From an uncultured Ruminococcus sp. (GTDB lineage: Bacteria > Bacillota_A > Clostridia > Oscillospirales > Ruminococcaceae): a stretch of DNA of 6,660 nucleotides. Below, in pieces: positions 1-4,994 of the stretch; positions within the stretch are counted from its first letter, which is position 1, and the number at the start of each line of letters is the position of its first letter. The stretch spans positions 1-6,660 of the forward strand of contig CAMYYQ010000061.1 of NCBI GenBank assembly GCA_947303535.1, in the 5' to 3' direction. Under the pieces are notes generated by a model. It did not search any database. It was given only the letters and a program-made list of their open reading frames with translations, and had not been told where the DNA came from. A program made the position numbers and the translations under genes.

Positions 1-740
1 CAGGTATCAAGTGCGACGGTGAGGCTTGGGTAGCCGAGGGCAAGAAGCTTGCTCATCCAAACTCAAGATTTACAGCTCCTGCACAGAACTGCCCATGCAT
101 TTCTCCTGAGTTCAACAATCCTGAGGGCGTTCCGATCTCTGCTATCATCTTCGGCGGCAGAAGAGCTACAACTGCTCCTCTCGTATATCAGTCATTCGAC
201 TGGACACACGGTACATACATCGGATCAGCTGTATCTTCCGAGACAACAGCTGCTGCAACAGGTGCTGTTGGCGTACTCCGTCACGATCCTATGGCTATGA
301 AGCCATTCATCGGCTACAATGTTGGTGACTACTGGGCACACTGGCTCGAAATGGGCGCAAGACTCGGCAGCAAGGCTCCTAAGATCTTCAACGTTAACTG
401 GTTCAGAACTGACGACGAGGGCAACTTCCTCTGGCCCGGTTTCGGCGACAACATGAGAGTTCTCGACTGGATCATCAAGAGAGTTGAGGGCGAAGTTGAC
501 GCTGTTGAGACTCCTATCGGCTTCCTTCCAAAGGCTGAGGATATCAACCTCAAGGGCATCGAGGACGAAGTTCCTGCATCTGCTCTCCAGAAGCTCCTTA
601 CAGTTGATAAGGAAGAGTGGAAGAAGGAGATCGCTGAGATGAGAAGATATTACGACGAGGACATCAAGGCTAAGGGCGGTAATATCCCACAGGCACTTTA
701 CGATGAGCTCGACATGATCGAAGCAAATCTCAACAAGTAA
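1..740 (+). CDS. pckG: Phosphoenolpyruvate carboxykinase (GTP), C-terminal part
   Basis: The gene is cut by the left edge; the reading frame runs from base 3 and leaves 245 codons of a family that is normally about 600 residues. The enzyme interconverts oxaloacetate and PEP with GTP/GDP in the cytoplasm. In fermentative gut anaerobes it often runs toward oxaloacetate for succinate formation; that direction is inference here. Visible family blocks, numbered within the fragment, are FTAPAQNCP (23-31), EGVPISAIIFGGRR (41-54), the HDPMAMKPFIGYNVGDYWAHW region that contributes to the nucleotide site (94-114, two parts: HDPMAMKPF and IGYNVGDYWAHW), and PKIFNVNWFR (126-135) followed by FLWPGFGDN (142-150). 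Where animal enzymes have extra Phe in the nucleotide region this protein has Met, Ile and Val, which I recall as usual for bacterial members. The catalytic cysteine and kinase loops lie upstream, outside the window. A strong terminator follows 12 bases after the stop. Confidence 0.95.
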   Translation, partial: GIKCDGEAWVAEGKKLAHPNSRFTAPAQNCPCISPEFNNPEGVPISAIIFGGRRATTAPLVYQSFDWTHGTYIGSAVSSETTAAATGAVGVLRHDPMAMKPFIGYNVGDYWAHWLEMGARLGSKAPKIFNVNWFRTDDEGNFLWPGFGDNMRVLDWIIKRVEGEVDAVETPIGFLPKAEDINLKGIEDEVPASALQKLLTVDKEEWKKEIAEMRRYYDEDIKAKGGNIPQALYDELDMIEANLNK

Positions 741-752
741 TCATAAAAATTT

Positions 753-778
753 AAGCTCCCCGAATGGGGAGCTTTTTT
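753..778 (+). terminator. Rho-independent terminator of pckG
   Basis: A 9-bp perfect stem AAGCTCCCC (753-761) / GGGGAGCTT (766-774) with loop GAAT is followed by a T run (773-778). It lies 12 bases after the pckG stop and just before the end of the convergent gene at 782. On the minus strand the hairpin is followed by an interrupted T-rich stretch, so it may also stop the convergent transcript, more weakly. Confidence 0.9.
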
Positions 779-781
779 ATA

Positions 782-1360
782 TTAGTCCTTTAGGCTTGGA
801 AGAATCCATAGGTCATCAGCGTAATTGCCAATTTGATTATCAACTATTTTTTCGTCTTTTATTTCTTTTATTGTATCAGAACTTAATGTGAATGATATCA
901 CTTTTGCTTCGTCGCCGCTTGTCATATCAGCAACAGCCCAATATTGAATTTCATCAAATTTGTCACAGCCTTGATTTTTTATCATGTCGGCTACATTGTA
1001 ATAGTTTTGGTCGATTGTGAGTTTATTTGTTAAGTTTGATTTGATTTTTGCCTTAACAACAATTACTTCTTTACCGTCTATGTTATTTGTTATGGTACTA
1101 AGCAACTCGCCGTTTTGTAAGTCATAATCTGGCTGAACTGTTTGGGATTCTGTTGATTTTTCCTGCGAAATTTGTGATACAGAAGTTACTGATTCTGTCT
1201 TTGGTTGAGTCTCAGTTGTACTTTTCTCTGATGATAAATTCTTGCTTGTAGTTTTTGATGTATCATCTGTACTGCTTGCGATAGCTCCTAAAATTATCAC
1301 AAAGAGGACTATTCCTAAAATCAATGCCCATTTTGGTATTTTCTTCTTGTTTTCATTCAT
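782..1360 (-). CDS. Unknown single-pass membrane-anchored extracytoplasmic protein
   Basis: A 192-residue protein that I do not recognise as a named family. A short Lys-rich N-terminus (residues 1-10, NKKKIPK) precedes one hydrophobic segment (about 11-28) that should act as an uncleaved signal anchor; there is no lipobox cysteine. A Ser/Thr/Gln/Glu-rich low-complexity linker follows (about 29-76, repeated ST, SE and TE steps). A compact C-terminal domain (about 77-192) contains a single Cys (Cys132) and ends in WILPSL-KD. The layout suggests a membrane-tethered domain held outside the cell. The ATG at 1360 is chosen because GGAG (complement of 1369-1372) sits 8 bases upstream; the in-frame GTG at 1369 overlaps that ribosome site and is unlikely. 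The gene is AT-rich relative to pckG and the ABC operon, transcribed divergently from the RHH gene and convergent with pckG. Function is unknown. Confidence 0.8.
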   Translation of the reverse strand: MNENKKKIPKWALILGIVLFVIILGAIASSTDDTSKTTSKNLSSEKSTTETQPKTESVTSVSQISQEKSTESQTVQPDYDLQNGELLSTITNNIDGKEVIVVKAKIKSNLTNKLTIDQNYYNVADMIKNQGCDKFDEIQYWAVADMTSGDEAKVISFTLSSDTIKEIKDEKIVDNQIGNYADDLWILPSLKD

Positions 1361-1405
1361 TTTTATCACTCCATTCTGTAATGTTAGGCTCTTGACCTTG
1401 TAATT

Positions 1406-1435
1406 ATTATATCATATAGTGGCATATAATTGCAA
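1406..1435 (-). promoter_or_regulatory. Predicted sigma-A promoter of the membrane-protein gene
   Basis: Read on the minus strand: TTGCAA (-35, complement of 1430-1435), an 18-base spacer, then a perfect TATAAT (-10, complement of 1406-1411). This would start transcription near 1399 and give a leader of about 38 bases. The -35 box is part of the left arm of the inverted repeat at 1430-1462. Confidence 0.65.
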
Positions 1436-1462
1436 TAATAATACAATATAAAATTATTGCAA
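1430..1462. promoter_or_regulatory. Symmetric operator candidate between divergent genes
   Basis: A perfect 10-bp inverted repeat, TTGCAATAAT (1430-1439) and ATTATTGCAA (1453-1462), with a 13-base spacer. Each arm carries an ATTGCAA core that is itself almost palindromic. The two arms supply the -35 boxes of the divergent promoters (minus strand 1430-1435, plus strand 1457-1462), so a protein bound here would block both. The nearby RHH protein is the obvious candidate, but this is inference. The surrounding DNA is very AT-rich, which raises the chance of accidental symmetry. Confidence 0.45.
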
Positions 1463-1487
1463 AATGATTGTATAAATTCACTATAAA
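1457..1487 (+). promoter_or_regulatory. Possible promoter of the RHH gene
   Basis: TTGCAA (1457-1462) and TATAAA (1482-1487) are separated by 19 bases, longer than the ideal 17. An alternative is TTGTAT (1468-1473) with TTAGAT (1491-1496) at 17 bases. The region is so AT-rich that the exact boxes cannot be decided by eye. Confidence 0.4.
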
Positions 1488-1520
1488 ATATTAGATAATG
1501 ATTATAAGGAGTGTGAGATC

Positions 1521-1703
1521 ATGTTTAAACTGCAAAAAGGGTATGAGGAATATGTTACGAAAACATTCAGACTTCCAAAGGAGTTTGTCGATGAGCTTGA
1601 AAAACTTGCATTTGAAAACAACCTCTCGCTCAATCAACTTGTAATACAGTGTCTGAAATATTCAATTGATAACCTTGATACATCATCTGAGGACAAAGCA
1701 TAA
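1521..1703 (+). CDS. Small ribbon-helix-helix (Arc/CopG-like) DNA-binding protein
   Basis: A 60-residue protein with the pattern of a ribbon-helix-helix regulator. A short strand TKTFRLP (13-19) would insert into the DNA major groove as half of a dimer sheet. Helix A is KEFVDELEKLAFENN (20-34), a turn with LS-N follows at 35-38, and helix B is NQLVIQCLKYSIDNL (38-52). The C-terminal tail is short, acidic and polar. Such proteins act as dimers on short repeated operators, as repressors, antitoxins or plasmid copy regulators. The start is supported by AAGGAG (1506-1511) 9 bases before the ATG. No toxin-like gene follows: the next gene is convergent after a terminator. The divergent membrane-protein gene and the inverted repeat between them suggest local or self regulation, which is inference. 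Confident in the fold, not in the target. Confidence 0.85.
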   Translation: MFKLQKGYEEYVTKTFRLPKEFVDELEKLAFENNLSLNQLVIQCLKYSIDNLDTSSEDKA

Positions 1704-1707
1704 AAAT

Positions 1708-1734
1708 AAAGCTCCCTTTACGGGAGCTTTTGTG
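1708..1734. terminator. Bidirectional terminator between RHH and coiled-coil genes
   Basis: A 9-bp perfect stem AAAGCTCCC (1708-1716) / GGGAGCTTT (1722-1730) with loop TTTAC. On the plus strand TTTT then a T-rich stretch follows and ends the RHH transcript. On the minus strand the stem is followed by TTTATTTTTA, so it can also end the rsmD-coaD operon, whose last stop is 12 bases away. Its core AAGCTCCC/GGGAGCTT is the same as in the pckG terminator. Confidence 0.85.
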
Positions 1735-1742
1735 TTTATAAC

Positions 1743-2240
1743 TTACTGTAAGCCGTTCTTCTTGTCGATACCGTTCATGCTGAGACCAGCTGAAACAGTG
1801 CTGCTGAGCTTGCTCTTTACAGTCTTTATGCTCTGGAGATTTCTTGAGTAGTAATTCTCGGTATCGTTGAGCATCTTAGCAACTGATGTAGCAGCGTTCT
1901 GCTGGAGGTTCTTTGCAGCTGTCTGTGCCTTTGTGAGCATATCCAGTGCCTTTTTCTTAGCCTCTGTAACGATAGCCTCTCGTGAAACTATCTGAGCAGC
2001 GCGCTCCTCAGCCTTGCGTATGATAGACTCGGCATTGAGCTTAGCCTCGTTGAGGATACGCTGGCAGTCGAATTCGATCTTCTTAGCCTCTTTGAGTTCG
2101 TGAGGCATATTAAGGCGAACATCATTTATAAGCTCGCGCATACGCTCACCGTCGATCACTTTCTTATGTGATACGAATGGGACAGAGGACGCCTTGTCAA
2201 GAAGTTCGTCCATTTCTTCTAAAATCTCATCAATGCTCAT
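1743..2240 (-). CDS. Coiled-coil protein of unknown function (DivIVA / ATPase subunit H-like)
   Basis: A 165-residue soluble protein without a membrane segment. Residues 1-45 form an acidic N-terminal part (MSIDEILEEMDELLDKA), 46-125 a long Ala/Glu/Lys-rich helix with coiled-coil character (AKLNAESIIRKAEERAAQIV and the following stretch), and the tail to 165 is Ser-rich and basic. The composition resembles DivIVA-type proteins and peripheral ATP synthase stalk subunits (subunit b or V-type H); clostridial homologues are often loosely called 'ATPase', with no evidence of ATP binding here (no Walker motif). It starts 5 bases after the coaD stop, with AAGGAG (complement of 2252-2257) inside the end of coaD, so it is part of the rsmD-coaD operon. 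Similar helices in cell-division scaffolds would fit a structural role, but that is only a guess. Confidence 0.75.
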   Translation of the reverse strand: MSIDEILEEMDELLDKASSVPFVSHKKVIDGERMRELINDVRLNMPHELKEAKKIEFDCQRILNEAKLNAESIIRKAEERAAQIVSREAIVTEAKKKALDMLTKAQTAAKNLQQNAATSVAKMLNDTENYYSRNLQSIKTVKSKLSSTVSAGLSMNGIDKKNGLQ

Positions 2241-2245
2241 AATGA

Positions 2246-2737
2246 TTACCTCTCCTTAATAAGTCTTTGTTTTATATCTTCAAGTATATCCTCGGGAACA
2301 AAGTGGCTGATATCTCCGCCGAAATATGCGATCTGTTTTACCAGACTCGAGCTGAGATACATATTCTCGGTAGCTGTGGTCAGGAACACTGTTTCAGCTC
2401 CTGCATAAAGCTTTTTATTGGCAAGTGCCATCTGGAATTCGTATTCAAAGTCGCTGACAGCGCGGAGACCCTTTACGATAGCGACGGCTCCTACATTTCT
2501 TACGTAATCCGCAAGAAGTCCGTCAAGTATATCTATTACAACGTTATCAAGGTCACGTGTGACCTGCTCTATCATCAGCATACGCTCGGTAGCTGTGAAG
2601 CTTGGCTGTGCCTTGCCTGCATTTCGGGATATGAGGACTATTACCTTATCAAAAAGCTTGGAAGCTCTTGTTATGATATCAAGATGCCCCAGTGTAACAG
2701 GGTCAAAGCTTCCCGGACAAACGGCTATTCTTCTCAT
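2246..2737 (-). CDS. coaD: Pantetheine-phosphate adenylyltransferase
   Basis: Catalyses the penultimate step of coenzyme A synthesis in the cytoplasm: 4'-phosphopantetheine + ATP gives dephospho-CoA + PPi. The 163 residues match the family's usual length of about 160. The nucleotidyltransferase signature PGSFDPVTLGHLD is at 8-20, with the TxGH-type His at 18. KGLR is at 89-92 and the second ATP-binding block SSSLVK at 129-134, followed by FGGDISHFVP (139-148). The start is fixed by AGGAGGTGG (complement of 2745-2753), 7 bases before the ATG and within the end of rsmD. The ATG overlaps the rsmD stop by four bases (ATGA), indicating translational coupling. The rsmD-coaD pairing is widely conserved in Firmicutes, and the coiled-coil gene follows at once. 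Confidence 0.97.
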   Translation of the reverse strand: MRRIAVCPGSFDPVTLGHLDIITRASKLFDKVIVLISRNAGKAQPSFTATERMLMIEQVTRDLDNVVIDILDGLLADYVRNVGAVAIVKGLRAVSDFEYEFQMALANKKLYAGAETVFLTTATENMYLSSSLVKQIAYFGGDISHFVPEDILEDIKQRLIKER

Positions 2738-3291
2738 TCTTCAGCCACCTCCTCAGACGGTTTGCAGAAAATAGAGACATTGATCTTGCCGTAGCGGTAG
2801 GTCTTTCTGAGAACTAATCCCTCGGGAGCCGCAGGCTCATCAGCTTCACATTCATACTCACATATTATAAGACCACCCTCGCGGAGCTTTTTTGCCGCAA
2901 AGGGGAGTATATTTGCTATGTGGCTGTGTCTGTATGGCGGATCGAGGATTATTACATCAAAGGTCTGAGCGGTAAGCTTTATATAATCGTAGCTGTCGCG
3001 GTTGATGACCTCTGACTGCCGTTCAAAGCCTGTATTGCGCAGATTTTCATTTACGCATCTGATAGAGCGGAGTGAGCTGTCGATAAAAACAGCGTGGTCA
3101 GCTCCGCGGCTGAGTGCTTCGATACCCATTTGACCGCTTCCTGCGAAGAGATCGAGTACGCGGGCACCTTCCAGCTCAAACTGAACGGCGGAAAAAATAC
3201 CTTCTTTGACCTTGTCGGCTGTAGGTCTTACGTCAAGACCTTCGGGCGCAACAAGCTTACGGCCTCTTGCAATGCCTGTGATAACTCTCAT
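2734..3291 (-). CDS. rsmD: 16S rRNA (guanine(966)-N(2))-methyltransferase RsmD
   Basis: Transfers a methyl group from S-adenosylmethionine to the N2 of G966 (E. coli numbering) of 16S rRNA during 30S assembly. The 185 residues are normal for the family. After the typical start MRVITGIARGRKL come the RPTADKVKEGIFS block (22-34), the SAM-binding motif I VLDLFAGSGQMGIEALSRGA (45-63), the acidic ribose-contacting end of strand 2 (FIDSS, 69-73), and the catalytic motif DPPY (117-120). GGAG (complement of 3301-3304) lies 9 bases upstream of the ATG. It is the first gene of the minus-strand operon; its TGA overlaps the coaD ATG. It diverges from the GntR/ABC operon across a 448-bp gap. Confidence 0.96.
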   Translation of the reverse strand: MRVITGIARGRKLVAPEGLDVRPTADKVKEGIFSAVQFELEGARVLDLFAGSGQMGIEALSRGADHAVFIDSSLRSIRCVNENLRNTGFERQSEVINRDSYDYIKLTAQTFDVIILDPPYRHSHIANILPFAAKKLREGGLIICEYECEADEPAAPEGLVLRKTYRYGKINVSIFCKPSEEVAEE

Positions 3292-3304
3292 GTTTTAGTG
3301 CTCC

Positions 3305-3332
3305 GAAGCCGCAGCGGTAAAACTGCGGTTTC
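3305..3332. repeat. Leader hairpin just upstream of the rsmD ribosome site
   Basis: CCGCAG (3309-3314) pairs with CTGCGG (3323-3328) around an 8-base loop, with partial extension to GAAG/TTTC outside (one wobble on the plus strand, one A-C mismatch on the minus strand). It lies in the predicted 5' leader of rsmD, ending at the base next to the GGAG. It could modulate ribosome access or be incidental; no riboswitch class is recognised. Confidence 0.4.
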
Positions 3333-3373
3333 CGCATTTACGGCATACGGATACCGAATTATATATACATATT

Positions 3374-3402
3374 ATTATATATTATTTTTTGTCTCTTGTC
3401 TA
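3374..3402 (-). promoter_or_regulatory. Predicted sigma-A promoter of the rsmD-coaD operon
   Basis: On the minus strand TAGACA (complement of 3397-3402) and TATAAT (complement of 3374-3379) are separated by exactly 17 bases. Transcription would begin near 3367 and produce a leader of about 75 bases that holds the hairpin at 3305-3332. Confidence 0.65.
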
Positions 3403-3484
3403 TATTATTTTTAGAAAATAGGCAATTTTGACTAAAAAACGATGTTTTCATTTGTTTATCATATACACATTTGAGTGAGTAGTA

Positions 3485-3644
3485 TGTAGGGACGACCATT
3501 GGTCGTCCGAGCCGTTAGCCGTGTAGGGTCGGCGTTCCGCCGCCCGCAGGCTTAGATGATATTAACACGGGCTGTCGGGGACGCCAGCCCCTACACATTT
3601 GATATTTTGTGGTTATTTACGGGCGGATAATATCCGCCCTTACA
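3485..3644. repeat. Cluster of four short hairpin repeat units, two in each orientation
   Basis: Four units of 25-28 bases fill the middle of the rsmD/GntR gap. Read 5' to 3', each begins TGTAGGG (TGTAAGG in one) and ends CCG. Unit A is plus, 3485-3509; B plus, 3522-3546; C minus, 3568-3595; D minus, 3620-3644. Each is a hairpin with its own stem: A has GGACGACCA/TGGTCGTCC around one base (3490-3508), B has GGG-CGGCG/CGCCG-CCC with one bulged T, C has GGGCTG/CAGCCC, and D has GGGCGGATA/TATCCGCCC around one base (3621-3639). B and C together also give an outer inverted repeat GTGTAGGG (3521-3528) / CCCTACAC (3589-3596). There is no ORF. These look like a dispersed intergenic repeat family (REP/BIME-like or MITE-derived); I see no transposase or CRISPR-like spacing. 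Confidence 0.8.
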
Positions 3645-3675
3645 TGGTGTAATTCAAAATTTTTCGGAAAGGGTA

Positions 3676-3704
3676 TTGACAAGCGTGTATATAAATGATA
3701 TAAT
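3676..3704 (+). promoter_or_regulatory. Near-consensus sigma-A promoter of the GntR/ABC operon
   Basis: Perfect TTGACA (3676-3681), a 17-base spacer and perfect TATAAT (3699-3704). Transcription should start near 3711, about 29 bases before the gntR start codon. A promoter this strong implies that the operon is held down by a repressor, which fits the first gene. Confidence 0.9.
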
Positions 3705-3723
3705 GTGTATAACGTATATATAC
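3685..3723. promoter_or_regulatory. Operator candidate for the GntR/YtrA-type repressor
   Basis: GTGTATA occurs at 3685-3691 and again at 3705-3711, 20 bases apart. TATATAC (3717-3723) forms inverted repeats: perfect with GTATATA (3687-3693), one mismatch with GTGTATA (3705-3711). The elements cover the spacer, the -10 flank and the transcription start, where binding would block RNA polymerase. GntR-type dimers use palindromes, and GTxTA/TAxAC-like half-sites suit the subfamily. The exact operator boundaries are inference. Confidence 0.55.
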
Positions 3724-3739
3724 AATATTGAGGTGGACT

Positions 3740-4123
3740 ATGGATATTATTATCAGCAATTCATCAGGTGAGCCTATTTATCAGCAGATATCAGACCAGA
3801 TAAAGGGGCTTATCCTTAACGGTACACTGAAAGCAGGGGACGCTCTGCCTTCTATGCGTACACTTGCACAGCAGCTCCGCATAAGCGTTATCACTACGAA
3901 ACGCGCATATGAGGACTTGGAACGTGACGGCTTCATCGAGTCGTACACAGGTAAGGGCAGCTTTGTCAAGGGACAGAATACAGAGCTTCTGCGCGAGGAA
4001 TATCTCCGCCAGACAGAGGCCCTGCTCACGCAGGTCTGCGAAAAGGCAAGACAGTGCGAGATAGGTCTTGACGAACTGAAAGAAATGCTCGAACTTATTT
4101 ACGGAGGGGAAGAAAATGAATGA
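3740..4123 (+). CDS. GntR-family transcriptional regulator, YtrA subfamily
   Basis: A 127-residue cytoplasmic repressor. Residues 10-77 form the GntR winged helix: EPIYQQISDQIKGLI (11-25), the recognition region LPSMRTLAQQLRIS (36-49) and TTKRAYEDLERDGFI (52-66), then the wing with GKGSFV (71-76). Only a short helical C-terminal part (about 84-121) follows, too small for a ligand-binding FadR or HutC domain; this is the hallmark of YtrA-type regulators, whose short tail serves dimerisation. These proteins usually sit first in an operon with ABC transporters and respond to cell-wall antibiotics or envelope stress. The ATG at 3740 is chosen because GAGGTGG (3730-3736) precedes it; the in-frame TTG at 3728 would lie upstream of that ribosome site. 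It overlaps the ATPase gene by 8 bases. Autoregulation through the GTGTATA sites is likely but inferred. Confidence 0.92.
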   Translation: MDIIISNSSGEPIYQQISDQIKGLILNGTLKAGDALPSMRTLAQQLRISVITTKRAYEDLERDGFIESYTGKGSFVKGQNTELLREEYLRQTEALLTQVCEKARQCEIGLDELKEMLELIYGGEENE

Positions 4124-4994
4124 TTATGAAAATGCTATTGAGATAAAAGGGCTTACAAAGAGATACGACGGTTTTACTCTCGACAATGTGAGCTTTAACG
4201 TGCCTAAGGGCAGTATCATGGGATTTATCGGACAGAACGGCGCAGGCAAGACTACTACTATAAATGCACTTCTGAATATTGTCAAAAAGGACGAGGGTGA
4301 GATACGCCTTCTCGGATATGACAGTGTAAAGGAAGAATACGAGGCTAAAAGTCGGATAGCAGCTGTATTTGACGAGCTGCCCTTCGATGACAGAATGAAC
4401 GCATTAGTTCTGGACAAGGTGCTCCGCGAGATATTCGAGGAGTGGAGCACAGATACGTTTTTCGGTTATCTTGACCGCTTTGCGCTGCCGAGAAAGAAGA
4501 AGTTCGGGAAGTTCTCGAAAGGTATGAAAATGAAGTTGCAAATAGCTTCGGCACTTTCTCACAATGCAAAGCTTCTCATCATGGACGAGGCGACTACAGG
4601 TCTTGATCCTGTTGTAAGAAACGAGATACTTGACATATTCCTTGAATACTTGCAGAACGAGGATCACTCCATACTCATGTCCTCACATATCACTTCCGAC
4701 CTTGACAAAATAGCCGACAGCGTTACCTTTATCGACAAGGGCAAGCTGCTCATAAGCGGATATAAGGACGATATCCTTGAAAGTCACGGCATACTCAAAT
4801 GCACTAAGGACGACTATAAGGACATCGCTCCCGAGGATATCGTAAGTGCGAGGGTATCCGATTTCGGTGCAGAGGTAATGGTTTCCGACAAGGCTGCTTG
4901 CAGCCGTAAATACTCGGGCGCGGTCATAGATCCTGCTACACTTGAGGATATAATGCTTTACTATGTCAACCGCGGCAAAAAGGAGTGGAGATGA
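4116..4994 (+). CDS. ABC transporter ATP-binding protein (ABC-2 type, YtrB/BcrA-like)
   Basis: A 292-residue ATPase that powers the permeases encoded next to it, on the inner face of the membrane. Walker A is GQNGAGKT (39-46), Walker B LLIMDE (153-158), the D-loop TGLDP (161-165) and the switch His is H191 in SSH. The Q-loop position reads VFDE (84-87) without the usual Gln, and the signature motif is FSKGMKMK (133-140) instead of LSGGQ. I recall both substitutions as common in this GntR-linked ABC-2 subfamily, so the protein should still be active. Residues after about 215 form a C-terminal extension of unknown role. GGAGGGG (4103-4109) is a strong ribosome site inside the end of gntR, and the start overlaps that gene by 8 bases. 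The TGA is directly followed by the ATG of the first permease. Confidence 0.95.
   Translation: MNDYENAIEIKGLTKRYDGFTLDNVSFNVPKGSIMGFIGQNGAGKTTTINALLNIVKKDEGEIRLLGYDSVKEEYEAKSRIAAVFDELPFDDRMNALVLDKVLREIFEEWSTDTFFGYLDRFALPRKKKFGKFSKGMKMKLQIASALSHNAKLLIMDEATTGLDPVVRNEILDIFLEYLQNEDHSILMSSHITSDLDKIADSVTFIDKGKLLISGYKDDILESHGILKCTKDDYKDIAPEDIVSARVSDFGAEVMVSDKAACSRKYSGAVIDPATLEDIMLYYVNRGKKEWR

Noticed and set aside
1521..1703. RHH protein as antitoxin of a toxin-antitoxin pair
   Set aside because: No small toxin-like gene overlaps or follows it; a terminator and a convergent gene come next. The divergent partner is a membrane-anchored protein, not a known toxin type.
1666..1851. Plus-strand frame overlapping the RHH end and the terminator
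   Set aside because: It runs through a strong terminator hairpin and is antisense to the coiled-coil gene; no ribosome site.
2267..2794. Long plus-strand reading frame of 175 codons opposite coaD
   Set aside because: It lies antisense to coaD, which has complete family motifs, a strong ribosome site and coupling to rsmD. The plus frame has low-complexity, Cys/Tyr-rich content and no ribosome site.
3094..3414. Plus-strand reading frame of 106 codons running from rsmD into the gap
   Set aside because: Mostly antisense to rsmD, ending in the AT-rich promoter region with a Tyr/Phe-rich tail; no ribosome site or family resemblance.
3485..3644. CRISPR array
   Set aside because: The repeated units differ in stem sequence, face both directions and have unequal short gaps (12-24 bases); there are no identical repeats with unique spacers and no cas gene.
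3728..3739. TTG at 3728 as start of the GntR gene
   Set aside because: The GAGGTGG ribosome site lies downstream of it and directs initiation at the ATG at 3740, which also gives the normal YtrA-family N-terminus.
4124..4667. Overlapping minus-strand frames within the ATPase gene
   Set aside because: They are antisense shadows of a gene with all ABC motifs; no ribosome site and no recognisable product.
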